Part shown: positions 1 through 9,226 of the stretch, piece by piece | How the letters are laid out: each line of letters opens with the position of its first letter | Numbering within the stretch: the first letter of the stretch is position 1 | NCBI RefSeq assembly: GCF_022179345.1 | Contig: NZ_BPQR01000031.1 | Span: 1-64,000, forward strand | Origin: Methylobacterium jeotgali | GTDB taxonomy: Bacteria > Pseudomonadota > Alphaproteobacteria > Rhizobiales > Beijerinckiaceae | Length of the DNA stretch: 64,000 nucleotides | Reading direction: 5' to 3' | Notes under the pieces: generated by a model | Seen by the model: the letters and a program-made list of their open reading frames with translations, nothing else | Database searches by the model: none | Told to the model about the DNA's origin: nothing | Program-made: the position numbers and the translations under genes

Positions 1-42
1 CCGGCTTGCCGCCGGAGCGCCCGGTTGCGAAAAGGCCGCGTG

Positions 43-801
43 ATGAGACCGAACCTGCCGCTCCGCCTCGCGATCCTCGTCCTCCTCGTCGGCTGCGGAC
101 CCGTGGCTGCGGAGGTCCCGGCCTCCGGACCGCCCGCCTTCGACAGGGCCTTCGCGGGTCTCGACGCGCTGGTGCGCGCGAAGGGAAGCCCGGCGCGGCT
201 CGGCAAGCCCTGGGAGGCGGAGGCGCTGAAGGCGGTCTGGGACGTCGACGCCTATCTCGGGCGGCCGCCCTACGGCGCCGCCGATGTCGGGCCGCTCCTC
301 GACATGTTCGGCAAGCAGGGGCGCCTGTTCAAGAGCTACGCCCTCGCCGCCCCGCCGGGCGCCGTGCCGGACACGGCCCGCAACACCGCCGTCTATCAGG
401 ACGAGATCGTGCGCGCGCAGGCCGCCATGCTGCGGGTGATCGGAGCGCTCTCGCCGGCCATGTCGGACTTCGTGCGCAAGCTGAAGCCGGCCGACCTCAC
501 CGCCACCCGGCGCGACGGCCTGCGTCAGGCCCGGCTCGGGCTTCTCGAGATGATCTCGGGGGCGGCCCTCACCCTGCGCAGCCCAGCCCTACGGGACCCG
601 AACCGCGTGATCCTGGCCGATGCCCTGGCGCGCGACGGCGACGGGCTCGCCGCGCTGATGACGAGACCCGACCGCGAGGCGGCCAGTGCCGCGATGCGCA
701 CGGCGCTGCCGAGCCTCACGCCCGAGGCGCGCGCCGGGGCGAACCGCTTCATCGCGGCGCTGGCCGACGAGCGCTGCGAGACCCTCTGCGCGATCGAGTA
801 G
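43..801 (+). CDS. Putative lipoprotein of unknown function
   Basis: The predicted product is 252 aa. I chose ATG 43 because an AAAAGG stretch at 30-35 precedes it with normal spacing; the same frame is open to a TTG at 25. Residues 1-17 form a short basic then hydrophobic signal ending in the lipobox LVGC, so Cys18 is the likely lipidated residue and the protein is probably envelope-anchored. The rest is Ala/Arg/Leu-rich and mainly helical, with no recognised domain. Two cysteines lie four residues apart near the C-terminus (ERCETLCAIE). It ends 2 nt before the convergent NDUFS4-like gene. Function is unknown. Confidence 0.7.
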   Translation: MRPNLPLRLAILVLLVGCGPVAAEVPASGPPAFDRAFAGLDALVRAKGSPARLGKPWEAEALKAVWDVDAYLGRPPYGAADVGPLLDMFGKQGRLFKSYALAAPPGAVPDTARNTAVYQDEIVRAQAAMLRVIGALSPAMSDFVRKLKPADLTATRRDGLRQARLGLLEMISGAALTLRSPALRDPNRVILADALARDGDGLAALMTRPDREAASAAMRTALPSLTPEARAGANRFIAALADERCETLCAIE

Positions 802-803
802 GG

Positions 804-1115
804 TCAGTGCGTCCAGGGGGCGGTGCGGTTGAACTTGAAGTTGTCGGAGTAGGACAGGCCCTTGCGCAGCATCGGCCGCTGGGGCTCCTCGACCCGGTAG
901 GCGATGCCCTGGCGGGTCGCGTAGGCCACGGCCTCCTCGCGGGTGTCGAACTCGAGATGAACCTGCTGGAGCATGTCCGACGAGCCGGTCCAGCCCATCA
1001 GCGGGTCGGTCTGCCGCGGGCTCGACTGGTCGAACTCGAGGAGCCAGGCCTTGGTCCGCGCCATGCCGGACTGGGAGGGGTCCTTGGAGGGCTGGTAGAT
1101 GCGCGCGCTCGACAT
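804..1115 (-). CDS. NDUFS4-like complex I accessory subunit (ETC complex I conserved region)
   Basis: The product is 103 aa and matches in layout the small alphaproteobacterial homologues of mitochondrial NDUFS4. It begins MSSARIYQPSKDPSQSG, has a W-L-L-E-F strand, the conserved DPLMGWTGSSDM segment, and the EEAVAYATRQGIAYRV helix near residues 70-85. In these bacteria the protein is an accessory subunit of respiratory complex I on the cytoplasmic side. ATG 1115 is preceded by GAGAGAG on the coding strand. The frame is open further upstream, but that extension runs into the tRNA gene and is not likely coding. It stands alone, away from any nuo operon. Confidence 0.85.
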   Translation of the reverse strand: MSSARIYQPSKDPSQSGMARTKAWLLEFDQSSPRQTDPLMGWTGSSDMLQQVHLEFDTREEAVAYATRQGIAYRVEEPQRPMLRKGLSYSDNFKFNRTAPWTH

Positions 1116-1164
1116 CGTCTCTCTCGCCAGGTCCTTCGCTTCGCCTTGCCGATCCGCAAGCTGA

Positions 1165-1241
1165 TGGTCGGGGCGATAGGATTCGAACCTACGACCCCCT
1201 GGTCCCAAACCAGGTGCGCTACCAGACTGCGCTACACCCCG
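1165..1241 (-). tRNA. tRNA-Pro (anticodon UGG)
   Basis: On the minus strand the 77-nt sequence begins CGGGGTGTAGCGCAG and ends in an encoded CCA. The acceptor stem pairs CGGGGTG with CGCCCCG, where one pair is a G-T wobble. The T-arm contains GGTTCGAATCC. The anticodon stem CTGGT/ACCAG encloses a loop with TGG at positions 34-36, giving proline. A weak hairpin (CTTGC/GCAAG, 1145-1160) lies just downstream without a clear U-tract. Confidence 0.96.
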
Positions 1242-1375
1242 ACTGATTGGGTTCTATGGACTCGCCCAGGGGCCGGCAAGAGCCGTCGCGACACGGCCCA
1301 GCCACCTTGAACGGCGCCCCGCACAACCCACCTCCGGCGGCGATGGGGCGCTACGCGCGCGACGGGACCCGCACG

Positions 1376-2083
1376 ATGATCGATCTCCACTACTGGCCGA
1401 CGCCGAACGGCCACAAGGTGACGCTGTTCCTGGAGGAGGCGGGCCTGCCCTACACGATCCGGCCCGTGAACATCGGCAAGGGCGAGCAGTTCGAGCCCGG
1501 CTTCCTCAAGATCGCCCCGAACAACCGCATGCCGGCGATCGTCGACCACGATCCCGTCGGCGGCGGCGGGCCGATCACGCTCTTCGAGTCGGGGGCCATC
1601 CTGCTCTACCTCGCCGAGAAGACCGGCCGCTTCATCCCGCAGGATCCGAGGGGCCGGGCCGAGACCCTGCAATGGCTGTTCTGGCAGATGGGCGGGCTCG
1701 GGCCGATGCTCGGGCAGAACCACCACTTCTCGCAATACGCGCCCGAGAAGATCCCCTACGCCATCAAGCGCTACGTCGACGAGACCAGCCGGCTCTACGG
1801 CGTGCTCGACCGTCGTCTGGCCGACCGCGCCTTCGTGGCGGGCGCCGCGTACGGCATCGCCGACATGGCGTCCTATCCGTGGATCGTGCCGTGGGAGAAG
1901 CAGGGCCAGAGGCTCGACGACTTCCCGCACCTGAAGCGCTGGTTCGAGGCCATCGCCGAGCGCCCGGCGACCAAGGCCGCCTACGCCCGCGCGGCGGAGG
2001 TGAACCCGGACCACGGCAAGTCGATGAGCGAGGACGCCAAGAAGGTGCTGTTCGGCCAGACCGCTCAGAGCACCGCGCGGTAG
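1376..2083 (+). CDS. Glutathione S-transferase, nu-class / YfcG-like
   Basis: The 235-aa product starts MIDLHYWPTPNGHKVTLFLE, the thioredoxin-fold N-terminus typical of YghU/YfcG-type (nu-class) GSTs. These bind one or two glutathiones and reduce disulfides or organic peroxides. The glutathione-binding NNRMPAIVDHD and FESGAILLYLAEKTG motifs lie at about residues 43-90. A helical C-terminal domain contains YGIADMASYPW. I chose ATG 1376 as matching the family start; an in-frame ATG at 1343 is possible. A cytosolic redox or detoxification role is expected. It converges on the next gene with a 4-nt gap. Confidence 0.9.
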   Translation: MIDLHYWPTPNGHKVTLFLEEAGLPYTIRPVNIGKGEQFEPGFLKIAPNNRMPAIVDHDPVGGGGPITLFESGAILLYLAEKTGRFIPQDPRGRAETLQWLFWQMGGLGPMLGQNHHFSQYAPEKIPYAIKRYVDETSRLYGVLDRRLADRAFVAGAAYGIADMASYPWIVPWEKQGQRLDDFPHLKRWFEAIAERPATKAAYARAAEVNPDHGKSMSEDAKKVLFGQTAQSTAR

Positions 2084-2087
2084 GCTC

Positions 2088-2954
2088 TCAGCGGCGCAGG
2101 CTGTCGAGAGGCACCGGCGCCGCGTGCGGGCGGCTGGCGAGCATCCCATCGATGAGCACCAGCACCTCGGCGCGCCCGCAATTCGCGGCGGGCTCGAAGG
2201 GCGTCCAGGTCTGGACGAAGTCGAGGCGCTCGAACACGTCGCGGTAGCGGCGCAGTTCGGCGGTCGTCAGCGGCACGCCGCGCACGAAGGCCTTGTGCGC
2301 GGAGATCGTGGTGGCGCGGCGCCGGTCCTGCGGGTCGAGCTCGAACTTCAGGGCATCGCCGCAGAGCAGGATGCGCCGCCGCCGGTCGTAGAGCACGGCG
2401 TGCCCGTCGAAATGGCCGGCCGTGCGGTGCAGCTCCAGGCCGGGCAGCGGCTCGAGAAAGTCGTCGTAGGGCCAGGAGACCTGAAGCGCCGCGCTCCAGG
2501 TGAAGTCAGCGGCCGGCAGGCAGAGCTCCGGGTCGAAGCGGTCCTGCAGCTGCGCCAGCGCCGCGTAGGAGTGCGGATGCGAGGCCGAGAGCACCTGCAT
2601 CCCGCCGAGCCGCGCGATCTGGTCGAGGGCCGCCTCGCTGAAGACCGGGCAGGCCTCGAAGCCCATGTTCCCGGCCTCGGTCCGGATCAGGTAGGCGCTC
2701 GGGCCGATGCCGGAGACAGGCTCGTTCCAGAAGCGCCAGACGCCGGGCTCCAGCTCCTCCCAGTGGCAGGGGAAGCGCTCCTGAGCCTCCCGCTCGGTCC
2801 AGAAGCGCCAGCCGTCCTGCGGGACGACGTGGCGGGCGTCGAGGCAGAGCGGACAGGAGGGCGGCGCCTCGAAATGCCGCTGCCAGAACCCGCAATTGTC
2901 GCAGACATAGGCGGGCAGCTTGAGGGCGCCCGCGAAGGGCAGGTAACCGGGCAC
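2088..2954 (-). CDS. Metallo-beta-lactamase-fold protein with N-terminal zinc ribbon
   Basis: The product is about 288 aa. I prefer GTG 2954 because AGGGGA lies 8-9 nt upstream on the coding strand; the frame is open to a TTG at 2999. The N-terminus carries a four-cysteine ribbon (CDNCG then CPLC, about residues 17-37). The rest resembles the metallo-beta-lactamase fold: SASHPHSYAAL at the usual metal-1 motif, AGHFDGHAVLYD at the third motif, and a CGDALKFELD strand. The usual HxHxDH is degenerate (HPHSYA), so hydrolase activity and metal load are uncertain. Substrate is unknown. Confidence 0.7.
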   Translation of the reverse strand: MPGYLPFAGALKLPAYVCDNCGFWQRHFEAPPSCPLCLDARHVVPQDGWRFWTEREAQERFPCHWEELEPGVWRFWNEPVSGIGPSAYLIRTEAGNMGFEACPVFSEAALDQIARLGGMQVLSASHPHSYAALAQLQDRFDPELCLPAADFTWSAALQVSWPYDDFLEPLPGLELHRTAGHFDGHAVLYDRRRRILLCGDALKFELDPQDRRRATTISAHKAFVRGVPLTTAELRRYRDVFERLDFVQTWTPFEPAANCGRAEVLVLIDGMLASRPHAAPVPLDSLRR

Positions 2955-3035
2955 GGGCGTTTCCCCTGACGGCCGGACCGGCCGGGCCCCTCCATACAAG
3001 GCCGCCGTCCGGCGGAGAAGCGGCGCGACAGGGGC

Positions 3036-4046
3036 TCAGCGGCCGCGAAGCAGGCGCCGGGGCGCGCTGAGGAGGCCGGCGACGGCGGCGCTCCCGAGGA
3101 AGACGCTGCCCGCGACGCCGAGCATCAGCAGGTCCCGCTCGCGGCTCGTCCAGAACTCGGTGCGCGTCGGCTTCTCCCGGTCGCCGAAGCGGCCTTCGGT
3201 GGCGGCCGGGCCCGGCACCGGCTCGAAGAGGTTGCCTTTCCGGTCGGGCATGGCGCCGTCGGAGAGCTGGCTGTCCCAGGCCTCGGCGGCCTTGCGGTCG
3301 GCGAAGCCCGGCGCGATGGCCTGCGCCGCGGCCATCATCAGCGTCGAGCGGCCGACCCAGATCTCCCGCTGGGGGCTCTCCACGGCGCCGACGATCGCCT
3401 CCGCGCAGAGTGCAGGGCTGAACACCGGGTCCGGCGCGACCTGATTGCGGCCGGTGCGGGTGCGCGACCAGTCGAACTGCGGCGTGTTCACCGCCGGCAG
3501 GTAGACGACGCTGAGGCTGACGCCGACGCGCTCGTGGATCAGCTCGGCGCGCAGCGCGTCCGTGAAGCCGCCGACCGCCGCCTTCGCCGCGCAGTAGGGC
3601 GCCTGGAGGGGCGCGGCGCGGATCGCGAGGCCGGAGGAGACCTGCACGATGGCGCCCCGCCCGCGCGGCTTCATGTGGCGGAGCGCCGCCAGCGTGCCGT
3701 GGACGGCGCTGAGATAGGTGGTCTCGGTGACGCGCCGGTACTCGTCGGGCCCGATCTTGTCGGCCGGGCCGACGATCGTCGACATGGCGTTGTTGATCCA
3801 GGCCCGGATCGGGCCGAGCGTCGCCTCGATGCGCTCCGCGGCGGCATCGATGGCAGCCGCGTCCGAGGCGTCCGCCGGGATCGCGAGCACGCGCGCGCCG
3901 CGGGCAGTGATGGAGGCCGCCGCCTCTTCGAGCCGGGCGGGCTCGCGGGCGATCAGGGCGACCGACCAGCCCCGCTCCGCAAGACGCCGCGCCGTCGCCA
4001 GACCGATGCCGGCGCTGCCCCCCGTGACGACTGCGACGCCGGCCAT
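3036..4046 (-). CDS. Short-chain dehydrogenase/reductase with C-terminal membrane segment
   Basis: The 336-aa product is a classical SDR. It has the nucleotide-binding TGGSAGIG near residue 8, NNA near 85 (INNAMSTIVG), the catalytic serine in VQVSSG, and YCAAK for the Tyr-Lys pair. It is longer than the usual 250 aa. After about residue 230 there is an extra region ending in a hydrophobic helix (LLMLGVAGSVFLGSAAVAGLL) and basic residues, suggesting inner-membrane anchoring. ATG 4046 has GGAGG 7 nt upstream, favouring it over the ATG nine codons further upstream. Substrate cannot be told from sequence. Confidence 0.85.
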   Translation of the reverse strand: MAGVAVVTGGSAGIGLATARRLAERGWSVALIAREPARLEEAAASITARGARVLAIPADASDAAAIDAAAERIEATLGPIRAWINNAMSTIVGPADKIGPDEYRRVTETTYLSAVHGTLAALRHMKPRGRGAIVQVSSGLAIRAAPLQAPYCAAKAAVGGFTDALRAELIHERVGVSLSVVYLPAVNTPQFDWSRTRTGRNQVAPDPVFSPALCAEAIVGAVESPQREIWVGRSTLMMAAAQAIAPGFADRKAAEAWDSQLSDGAMPDRKGNLFEPVPGPAATEGRFGDREKPTRTEFWTSRERDLLMLGVAGSVFLGSAAVAGLLSAPRRLLRGR

Positions 4047-4129
4047 CTCACGTCCTCCGCGATCGGTCGACAAGCGATGCCGACCGCGAAGGTTTCACAT
4101 CAGGCGCCGCGCCCTTGCGTCGCGCCGCC

Positions 4130-7100
4130 TCAGCCGTGGGCAGGTGCCGCGTGCGGGTCGTTCCCGTGGCCGTCCGCCGGGCGCTTGCCGCGCTTGCGCT
4201 CGATCCAGATCAGCACGCGCCGGATCGCCACGTAGAAGACCGGGGTCAGGAACAGGCCGAACAGGGTCGCGCCGATCATCCCGAAGAACACCGCCGTGCC
4301 GAGGGCCTGACGCATCTCGGCGCCGGGGCCGGTGGCGATGACGAGCGGCAGCACGCCGAGGATGAAGGCGAAGGCCGTCATCAGGATCGGCCGCAGCCGC
4401 AGGCGGCAGGCCTCGACCGCGGCGGCGACCGGCCCCTTGCGCTCGGATTCCTCGATCTGGTGGGCGAACTCCACGATCAGGATCGCGTTCTTCGCCGCCA
4501 GGCCGATCAGCACGATGAGGCCGATCTGCGTGAGGATATTGTTGTCCTGCCCCCTCAGCTGCACCCCGAACAGCGCCGAGAGCACGCCTGTGGGCACCAC
4601 GAGGATGATGGCCAGCGGCAGCGCCCAGGATTCGTACTGCGCCGCGAGCACCAGGAACACGAGCAGCACGCCGAGCGCGAACACGTAGATCGCCGTGCCG
4701 CCGGCCGCCTTCTGCTGGAAGGCGATCTCCGTCCAGTCGTAGGCGAAGCCCTCCGGCAGGTTCTTGGAGGCGATCTGCTCCATGGCGTCCAGCGCCTGAC
4801 CCGTCGAGATGCCGGGCTTGGCCGCGCCCTGGATCGGCACCGAGTAGAACAGGTTGAAGCGCTGCACGATCTGCGGACCGGTGATCTCGCGGATCGAGGC
4901 CAGCGTCCCCATCGGCACCAGGGCGCCGGTGGAGGAGCGGACCTTGAGCTGCTCGATGTCGGTCTTCGAGAGGCGGAAGGGCGCGTCCGCCTGCACGCGG
5001 ACCTGATAGATGCGGCCGAGCGTGTTGAAGTCGTTCACGTAGGCGCCACCGAGGTTGGCCTGCACCGTCGAGAAGACGTTGGCGAGCGGCACCTTGAGCA
5101 TCCGCGCCACCGTGCGGTCGATGTCGAGGTAGAGCTGCGGCGTGTCGTTGCCGAAGGTCGTGAAGACCCGCTGCACGTCCTTGCTCTGATTCGCCTGGCC
5201 GAGGATCTCGTTGACCGAGGCGAGCAGCGGTCCGATCGCCGAGGACTGCCGGCTCTCGATCTGCATCTTGAAGCCGCCGCCGGTGCCGAGGCCGCGCACG
5301 GGCGGCGGCGCGATCACGATGACCCGCGCCTCCTCGATGCCGGACGTCGCCTTGATCACGTCGCCGGTGATGACGGCGGCGGTGCGGCCGGCAGCGGCCC
5401 TCTCCTTCGCGTTCTTCATCGTCAGGAACATCACGGCGCTGTTCGTGGTGTTGGTGAAGGTGGCGCCGTCGAAGCCCGAGATGATGACCGTGTTGGTGAC
5501 GCCGTCGACCTTGCGGGCCTCGGCGGCGGCGCGGGTGATGACCTCGGTCGTCCGCTCCAGCGAGGCGCCGGAGGGAAGCTGCACGACGCCGATCAGGTAG
5601 CCCTGGTCCTGCTCCGGGATGAAGCCGGCAGGCGTGACGTGGGCCAGCCATACCGTTCCGGCGATCAGGCCGGCATAGACGAGAAGCATGGCGAGAAGCG
5701 CCACCACGTGGCCGGTGAGCCAGGAGATCACGCGCCCGTAGCCCCGCGAGAGCGCGTCGAAGCCGCGATTGAAGCGGTCGGCGGCCCAGGCGGCGAAGCG
5801 GGCGAGGAAGAACGTGGGCTTCTTGTGCTCGTGGTGGGGCTTCAGCAGCAGCTTGCACAGCGCCGGCGAGAGCGTCAGCGAGTTGAAGGCCGAGATCAGC
5901 GTCGAGGCGGCGATCGTGAGCGCGAACTGCTTGTAGAACTGGCCCGAGATGCCGGGGATGAAGGCGGTTGGAATGAACACCGCCGAGAGCACCAGCGCGA
6001 TCGCGACCACCGCGCCGCCGACCTCGTCCATGGTCTTATGAGCCGCCTCTCCGGCCGAGAGCCCGTCGGCCATGTTGCGCTCGACGTTCTCCACCACGAC
6101 GATGGCGTCGTCGACGACGATGCCGATGGCGAGCACGAGCCCGAACAGGGTGAGGTTGTTGAGCGAGAAGCCGAAAGCCGCCATCGCTGCGAAGGTGCCC
6201 ACGAGCGACACGGGGATGGCGAGAACCGGTATCAGCGCCGTGCGCCAGCTCTGGAGGAAGACCAGAACCACGATCACCACGAGCCCGACCGCCTCGAACA
6301 GCGTCTTGTAGACCTCGTGGATCGACTCCTCGATGAACTCGGTCGGGTTGTAAGCGATTCGGTACTCGACGTCGGGCGGGAAGGTCTTCTTGATCTCGTC
6401 CATGCGCGCCCGCACGTCCGCCGCCGCCTGGAGCGCGTTGGTGCCCGGACGCTGGAAGACGCCGACGCCGATCGCCGCCTTGTCGTTGAGGAAGGACTTC
6501 GTGACGTAGTCCTTCTGGCCCATCTCGATGCGGGCGATGTCCTTCACGCGCACGAGGCGCCCGTCGGACGCCTTGACGATGACCTCGGCGAACTCCTCGG
6601 GTGTCTGGAAGCGCCCCTGGGACTGCACGATGAGCTGGAACGCGTTCGACATCGGCGCCGGCGGGGCGCCGAGCGCACCGGCCGCGACCTGCACGTTCTG
6701 CTCCTGCAGCGAGGAGATCACGTCCGTGGTCGAGAGCCCGTAGGCGGCGAGCTTGTTCGGATCGAGCCAGATGCGCTCGGCGTATTCCGAGCCGCCGAAC
6801 ACGGTGATGTCGCCGACGCCGTCGAGGCGCAGCAGCTCGTCGCGGATGTTCAGGTAGATGTAGTTCGAGAGGTAGTTCTGGTCGTAGGTGTTGTTCGGCG
6901 AGAGCAGGTGCACGACCAGCATCAGGTCGGGCGAGGCCTTGCGCACCGTGACGCCGAGGTTACGCACGTCCGGCGGCAGACGGGGCTGGGCCACCGAGAG
7001 CCGGTTCTGCACGAGGACGTTGGCGATATCGAGGTTGGTGCCGACCTTGAAGGTGACGGTCAGCTGCATGTTGCCGTCGTTGGTCGACAGCGACGTCATA

Positions 7101-7336
7101 TAGAGCATGTTGTCGACGCCGTTGACCTCCTGCTCGATCGGCGTCGCGATCGTGGCGGCCACCGTCTCCGCGTTGGCTCCCGGATAGGAGGCGCGCACCA
7201 CGACGGTCGGCGGCACGATCTCGGGATACTGCGAGACCGGCAGGTTCTCGTAGGCGACGAAGCCGAGCAGCAGGAAGACGATCGACGTGACCGAGGCGAA
7301 GATCGGCCGATCCACGAAGAAATGGGCAAAGCGCAT
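4130..7336 (-). CDS. RND multidrug efflux permease, HAE1/AcrB type
   Basis: The 1068-aa product is a full-length inner-membrane proton/drug antiporter. It starts MRFAHFFVDRPIFASV, typical of AcrB/MexB, and has two large periplasmic loops between transmembrane (TM) 1-2 and TM7-8. TM4 carries the proton-relay Asp pair at residues 409-410 (GIVVDDAIVVVEN). The second half has the conserved GLAAKNAILIVEFA helix. The adaptor gene lies upstream on the same strand, 160 nt away, so they probably form one transcript. No outer-membrane factor or TetR-type repressor is adjacent; a TolC-like partner must be encoded elsewhere. Drug specificity is unknown. Confidence 0.96.
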   Translation of the reverse strand: MRFAHFFVDRPIFASVTSIVFLLLGFVAYENLPVSQYPEIVPPTVVVRASYPGANAETVAATIATPIEQEVNGVDNMLYMTSLSTNDGNMQLTVTFKVGTNLDIANVLVQNRLSVAQPRLPPDVRNLGVTVRKASPDLMLVVHLLSPNNTYDQNYLSNYIYLNIRDELLRLDGVGDITVFGGSEYAERIWLDPNKLAAYGLSTTDVISSLQEQNVQVAAGALGAPPAPMSNAFQLIVQSQGRFQTPEEFAEVIVKASDGRLVRVKDIARIEMGQKDYVTKSFLNDKAAIGVGVFQRPGTNALQAAADVRARMDEIKKTFPPDVEYRIAYNPTEFIEESIHEVYKTLFEAVGLVVIVVLVFLQSWRTALIPVLAIPVSLVGTFAAMAAFGFSLNNLTLFGLVLAIGIVVDDAIVVVENVERNMADGLSAGEAAHKTMDEVGGAVVAIALVLSAVFIPTAFIPGISGQFYKQFALTIAASTLISAFNSLTLSPALCKLLLKPHHEHKKPTFFLARFAAWAADRFNRGFDALSRGYGRVISWLTGHVVALLAMLLVYAGLIAGTVWLAHVTPAGFIPEQDQGYLIGVVQLPSGASLERTTEVITRAAAEARKVDGVTNTVIISGFDGATFTNTTNSAVMFLTMKNAKERAAAGRTAAVITGDVIKATSGIEEARVIVIAPPPVRGLGTGGGFKMQIESRQSSAIGPLLASVNEILGQANQSKDVQRVFTTFGNDTPQLYLDIDRTVARMLKVPLANVFSTVQANLGGAYVNDFNTLGRIYQVRVQADAPFRLSKTDIEQLKVRSSTGALVPMGTLASIREITGPQIVQRFNLFYSVPIQGAAKPGISTGQALDAMEQIASKNLPEGFAYDWTEIAFQQKAAGGTAIYVFALGVLLVFLVLAAQYESWALPLAIILVVPTGVLSALFGVQLRGQDNNILTQIGLIVLIGLAAKNAILIVEFAHQIEESERKGPVAAAVEACRLRLRPILMTAFAFILGVLPLVIATGPGAEMRQALGTAVFFGMIGATLFGLFLTPVFYVAIRRVLIWIERKRGKRPADGHGNDPHAAPAHG

Positions 7337-7496
7337 CGGTCACACCTCTCGGCCGTCCGCGCCGCGGGGCGCCTGACGGCCCATCATTTCCCGGTGCCGC
7401 GCGAGAGGGCGCGAAACCCCGTCTTGTTCCGAAGCCTGCCCGATCCGACCGGACCGGGCTCGTCCGAGAGTCCCGCCCCCTGCCGCCGGGCCGTCG

Positions 7497-8633
7497 TCAG
7501 GCCCGGTTGGGCGGAAGCTGCTTGGTCTCCGGCGTGACCTTCACGCCGGGGCGCACGCGCATCAGCCCGTTGATGACGACGCTCTCGTCGCCCTTCAGCC
7601 CCTCGCGGATCACGCGGTAGCCGTCGACGAGCGGCCCGAGCTTCACGTCGCGGGCGCTGACGGTGCCGTCCTCCGCGACGACGTAGACGATGCGCTTGTC
7701 CTGGTTTGCCGAGACGGCGTCGTCGGGCAGCAGGATGCCCTGGAACGGCCGCGTCGCCGGCAGCGAGACGATTCCGAACAGGCCCGGCTTGATGAAGTTG
7801 TCCGTATTCTCGACGGTGGCGCGCAGGAGCACGGTGCCGGTGGCGTTGTCGACGCGGTTGTCGACGAAGTCGACGATGCCCTTGCGGGTAGGCTTCGCCT
7901 CGCCGGTCAGCGCCACCAGGATCGGCACGCCCTTGTCCTTCTGGGTCACGCCCATGCCGATTCCGAGCGTCGACTGGTACTTGAGGAAGGAGCGCTCATC
8001 GACCGTGAAGCTGAAATAGATCGGATCGAGGGAGACGATCGTCGTCAGCATCGTCTGGTCGGTGATGACGATGTTGCCCTCGGTCACGAGGCGGCGGCTG
8101 ATGCGGCCGTTGATCGGCGCCTTCACCTCGGTGAAGTCGTAGTTGAGCTGGGCCTGCCGCAGGGCCGCCTCGGCGCTGTCGACGTCGGCCTGTGCGGTCT
8201 GCGAGGCCTGGCGCCGCTGGTCGGTGACCTGCTCGGAGATGTTGCCACCCTTCGAGAGCACCTGCGCGCGCTCGAGATCGGTCTGGGTGAAGGAGAGCCT
8301 CGCCTTGGCCGAGACGAGCGCGGCCTGGGCCTGCTCGAGCGTCGCCTTGTAGGGCCGGCGGTCGATGACGAAGAGCACGTCGCCCTTCTTCACCGTGGCG
8401 CCGTCCTGGAAGGCGATCTTCTCGAGGTAGCCGGTCACGCGGGCGCGGACCTCGACGAACTCAACGGCATCGAAGCGGCCAGTGTAGAAATCGCGCTCGA
8501 CGATCTCCTTCACGACGGGCTTCGAGACGGTGACTTTCGGTGGAGGCCCGCCGGGGGCCTGTGCGGCCGCGGGGGATGAGACGGCCGCCAGCGAGAGCGC
8601 GAGGAGCGGCGCGAAGAGCCGGAATGCATGCAT
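7497..8633 (-). CDS. RND efflux periplasmic adaptor (membrane fusion protein)
   Basis: The product is 378 aa with a cleavable signal peptide of about 25 residues ending AAAQA. It has the usual adaptor order: a half-lipoyl motif (RVTGYLEKIAFQDGATVKKG), an alpha-hairpin coiled coil (about residues 95-160), the second lipoyl half (DFTEVKAPINGRI), then beta-barrel and membrane-proximal domains (VNGLMRVRPGVKV). It bridges the RND permease to an outer-membrane channel. ATG 8633 gives the signal peptide; the frame is open far upstream but that stretch belongs to the rhodanese region. It sits directly upstream of the permease gene. Confidence 0.94.
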   Translation of the reverse strand: MHAFRLFAPLLALSLAAVSSPAAAQAPGGPPPKVTVSKPVVKEIVERDFYTGRFDAVEFVEVRARVTGYLEKIAFQDGATVKKGDVLFVIDRRPYKATLEQAQAALVSAKARLSFTQTDLERAQVLSKGGNISEQVTDQRRQASQTAQADVDSAEAALRQAQLNYDFTEVKAPINGRISRRLVTEGNIVITDQTMLTTIVSLDPIYFSFTVDERSFLKYQSTLGIGMGVTQKDKGVPILVALTGEAKPTRKGIVDFVDNRVDNATGTVLLRATVENTDNFIKPGLFGIVSLPATRPFQGILLPDDAVSANQDKRIVYVVAEDGTVSARDVKLGPLVDGYRVIREGLKGDESVVINGLMRVRPGVKVTPETKQLPPNRA

Positions 8634-8752
8634 GGTCCGAGGGTCCTGACACTTGCGCCGTAGAAGGTCGGCGCCGTTCGCGTCGTGCGCCAGCGCACAC
8701 GCTCGTGCTGCGGCGCACCGGTCGATCGCGGCCTGAGCCCCCAAAGGCCGCG

Positions 8753-9076
8753 TCAGTTCTCGATGGGTTCGCCGGCCGCGTACCAATCCTTGAAGCCACC
8801 CTTGTAGTGGGCCTCGATCGGCAACCCCGCCTCCTGTGAGGCCCGCAGGGCATGGACGGAGCGGACGCCCGACCCGCAGGAGAAGATCGGCCGGCGGGAA
8901 TCGTCCCGGATCAGGGCGGCGATAGCCTGCGGATCGAACTCGGACAGGGGATGGGTCACGGCGCCGGGGATATGGCCGGCCTCGTACTCGTGGGGCTCGC
9001 GCACGTCGATGACGAGGAGCGAGCCGTCCGCGAGGCCCTGCTTGACCGTGTCGCGGTCGAGATCGACCACCTTCAT
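8753..9076 (-). CDS. Single-domain rhodanese-like protein
   Basis: The 107-aa product is one rhodanese domain. It has the CH2A-like VIDVREPHEYEAGHIPGA and an active loop FSCGSGVRS in which Cys67 would carry the persulfide and Arg closes the loop. It has no signal peptide and is probably cytosolic, moving sulfane sulfur or detoxifying sulfide or cyanide; the acceptor is unknown. It lies 119 nt upstream of the efflux adaptor on the same strand, which may be coincidental. Confidence 0.9.
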   Translation of the reverse strand: MKVVDLDRDTVKQGLADGSLLVIDVREPHEYEAGHIPGAVTHPLSEFDPQAIAALIRDDSRRPIFSCGSGVRSVHALRASQEAGLPIEAHYKGGFKDWYAAGEPIEN

Positions 9077-9226
9077 AGAACTCTCCCTCGGCCGTCGCCG
9101 GGCGCCGGGGCGCCGCGAGGGCCGGGTTCGGAGGAGGCGGGCTCGCAGCGATCGAGCCGGCGCCGGGAGGCGCTGTCTTATTCGCGAATCCCGGCCGGCT
9201 GCAACCGCACCGGGCGCACCATCCCC

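Noticed and set aside
4115-7537. 1140-aa plus-strand open frame opposite the RND permease gene
   Set aside because: It mirrors the codon pattern of acrB-like coding sequence in GC-rich DNA. The translation is His/Arg/Glu/Asp-rich low complexity with no domain. It is a shadow.
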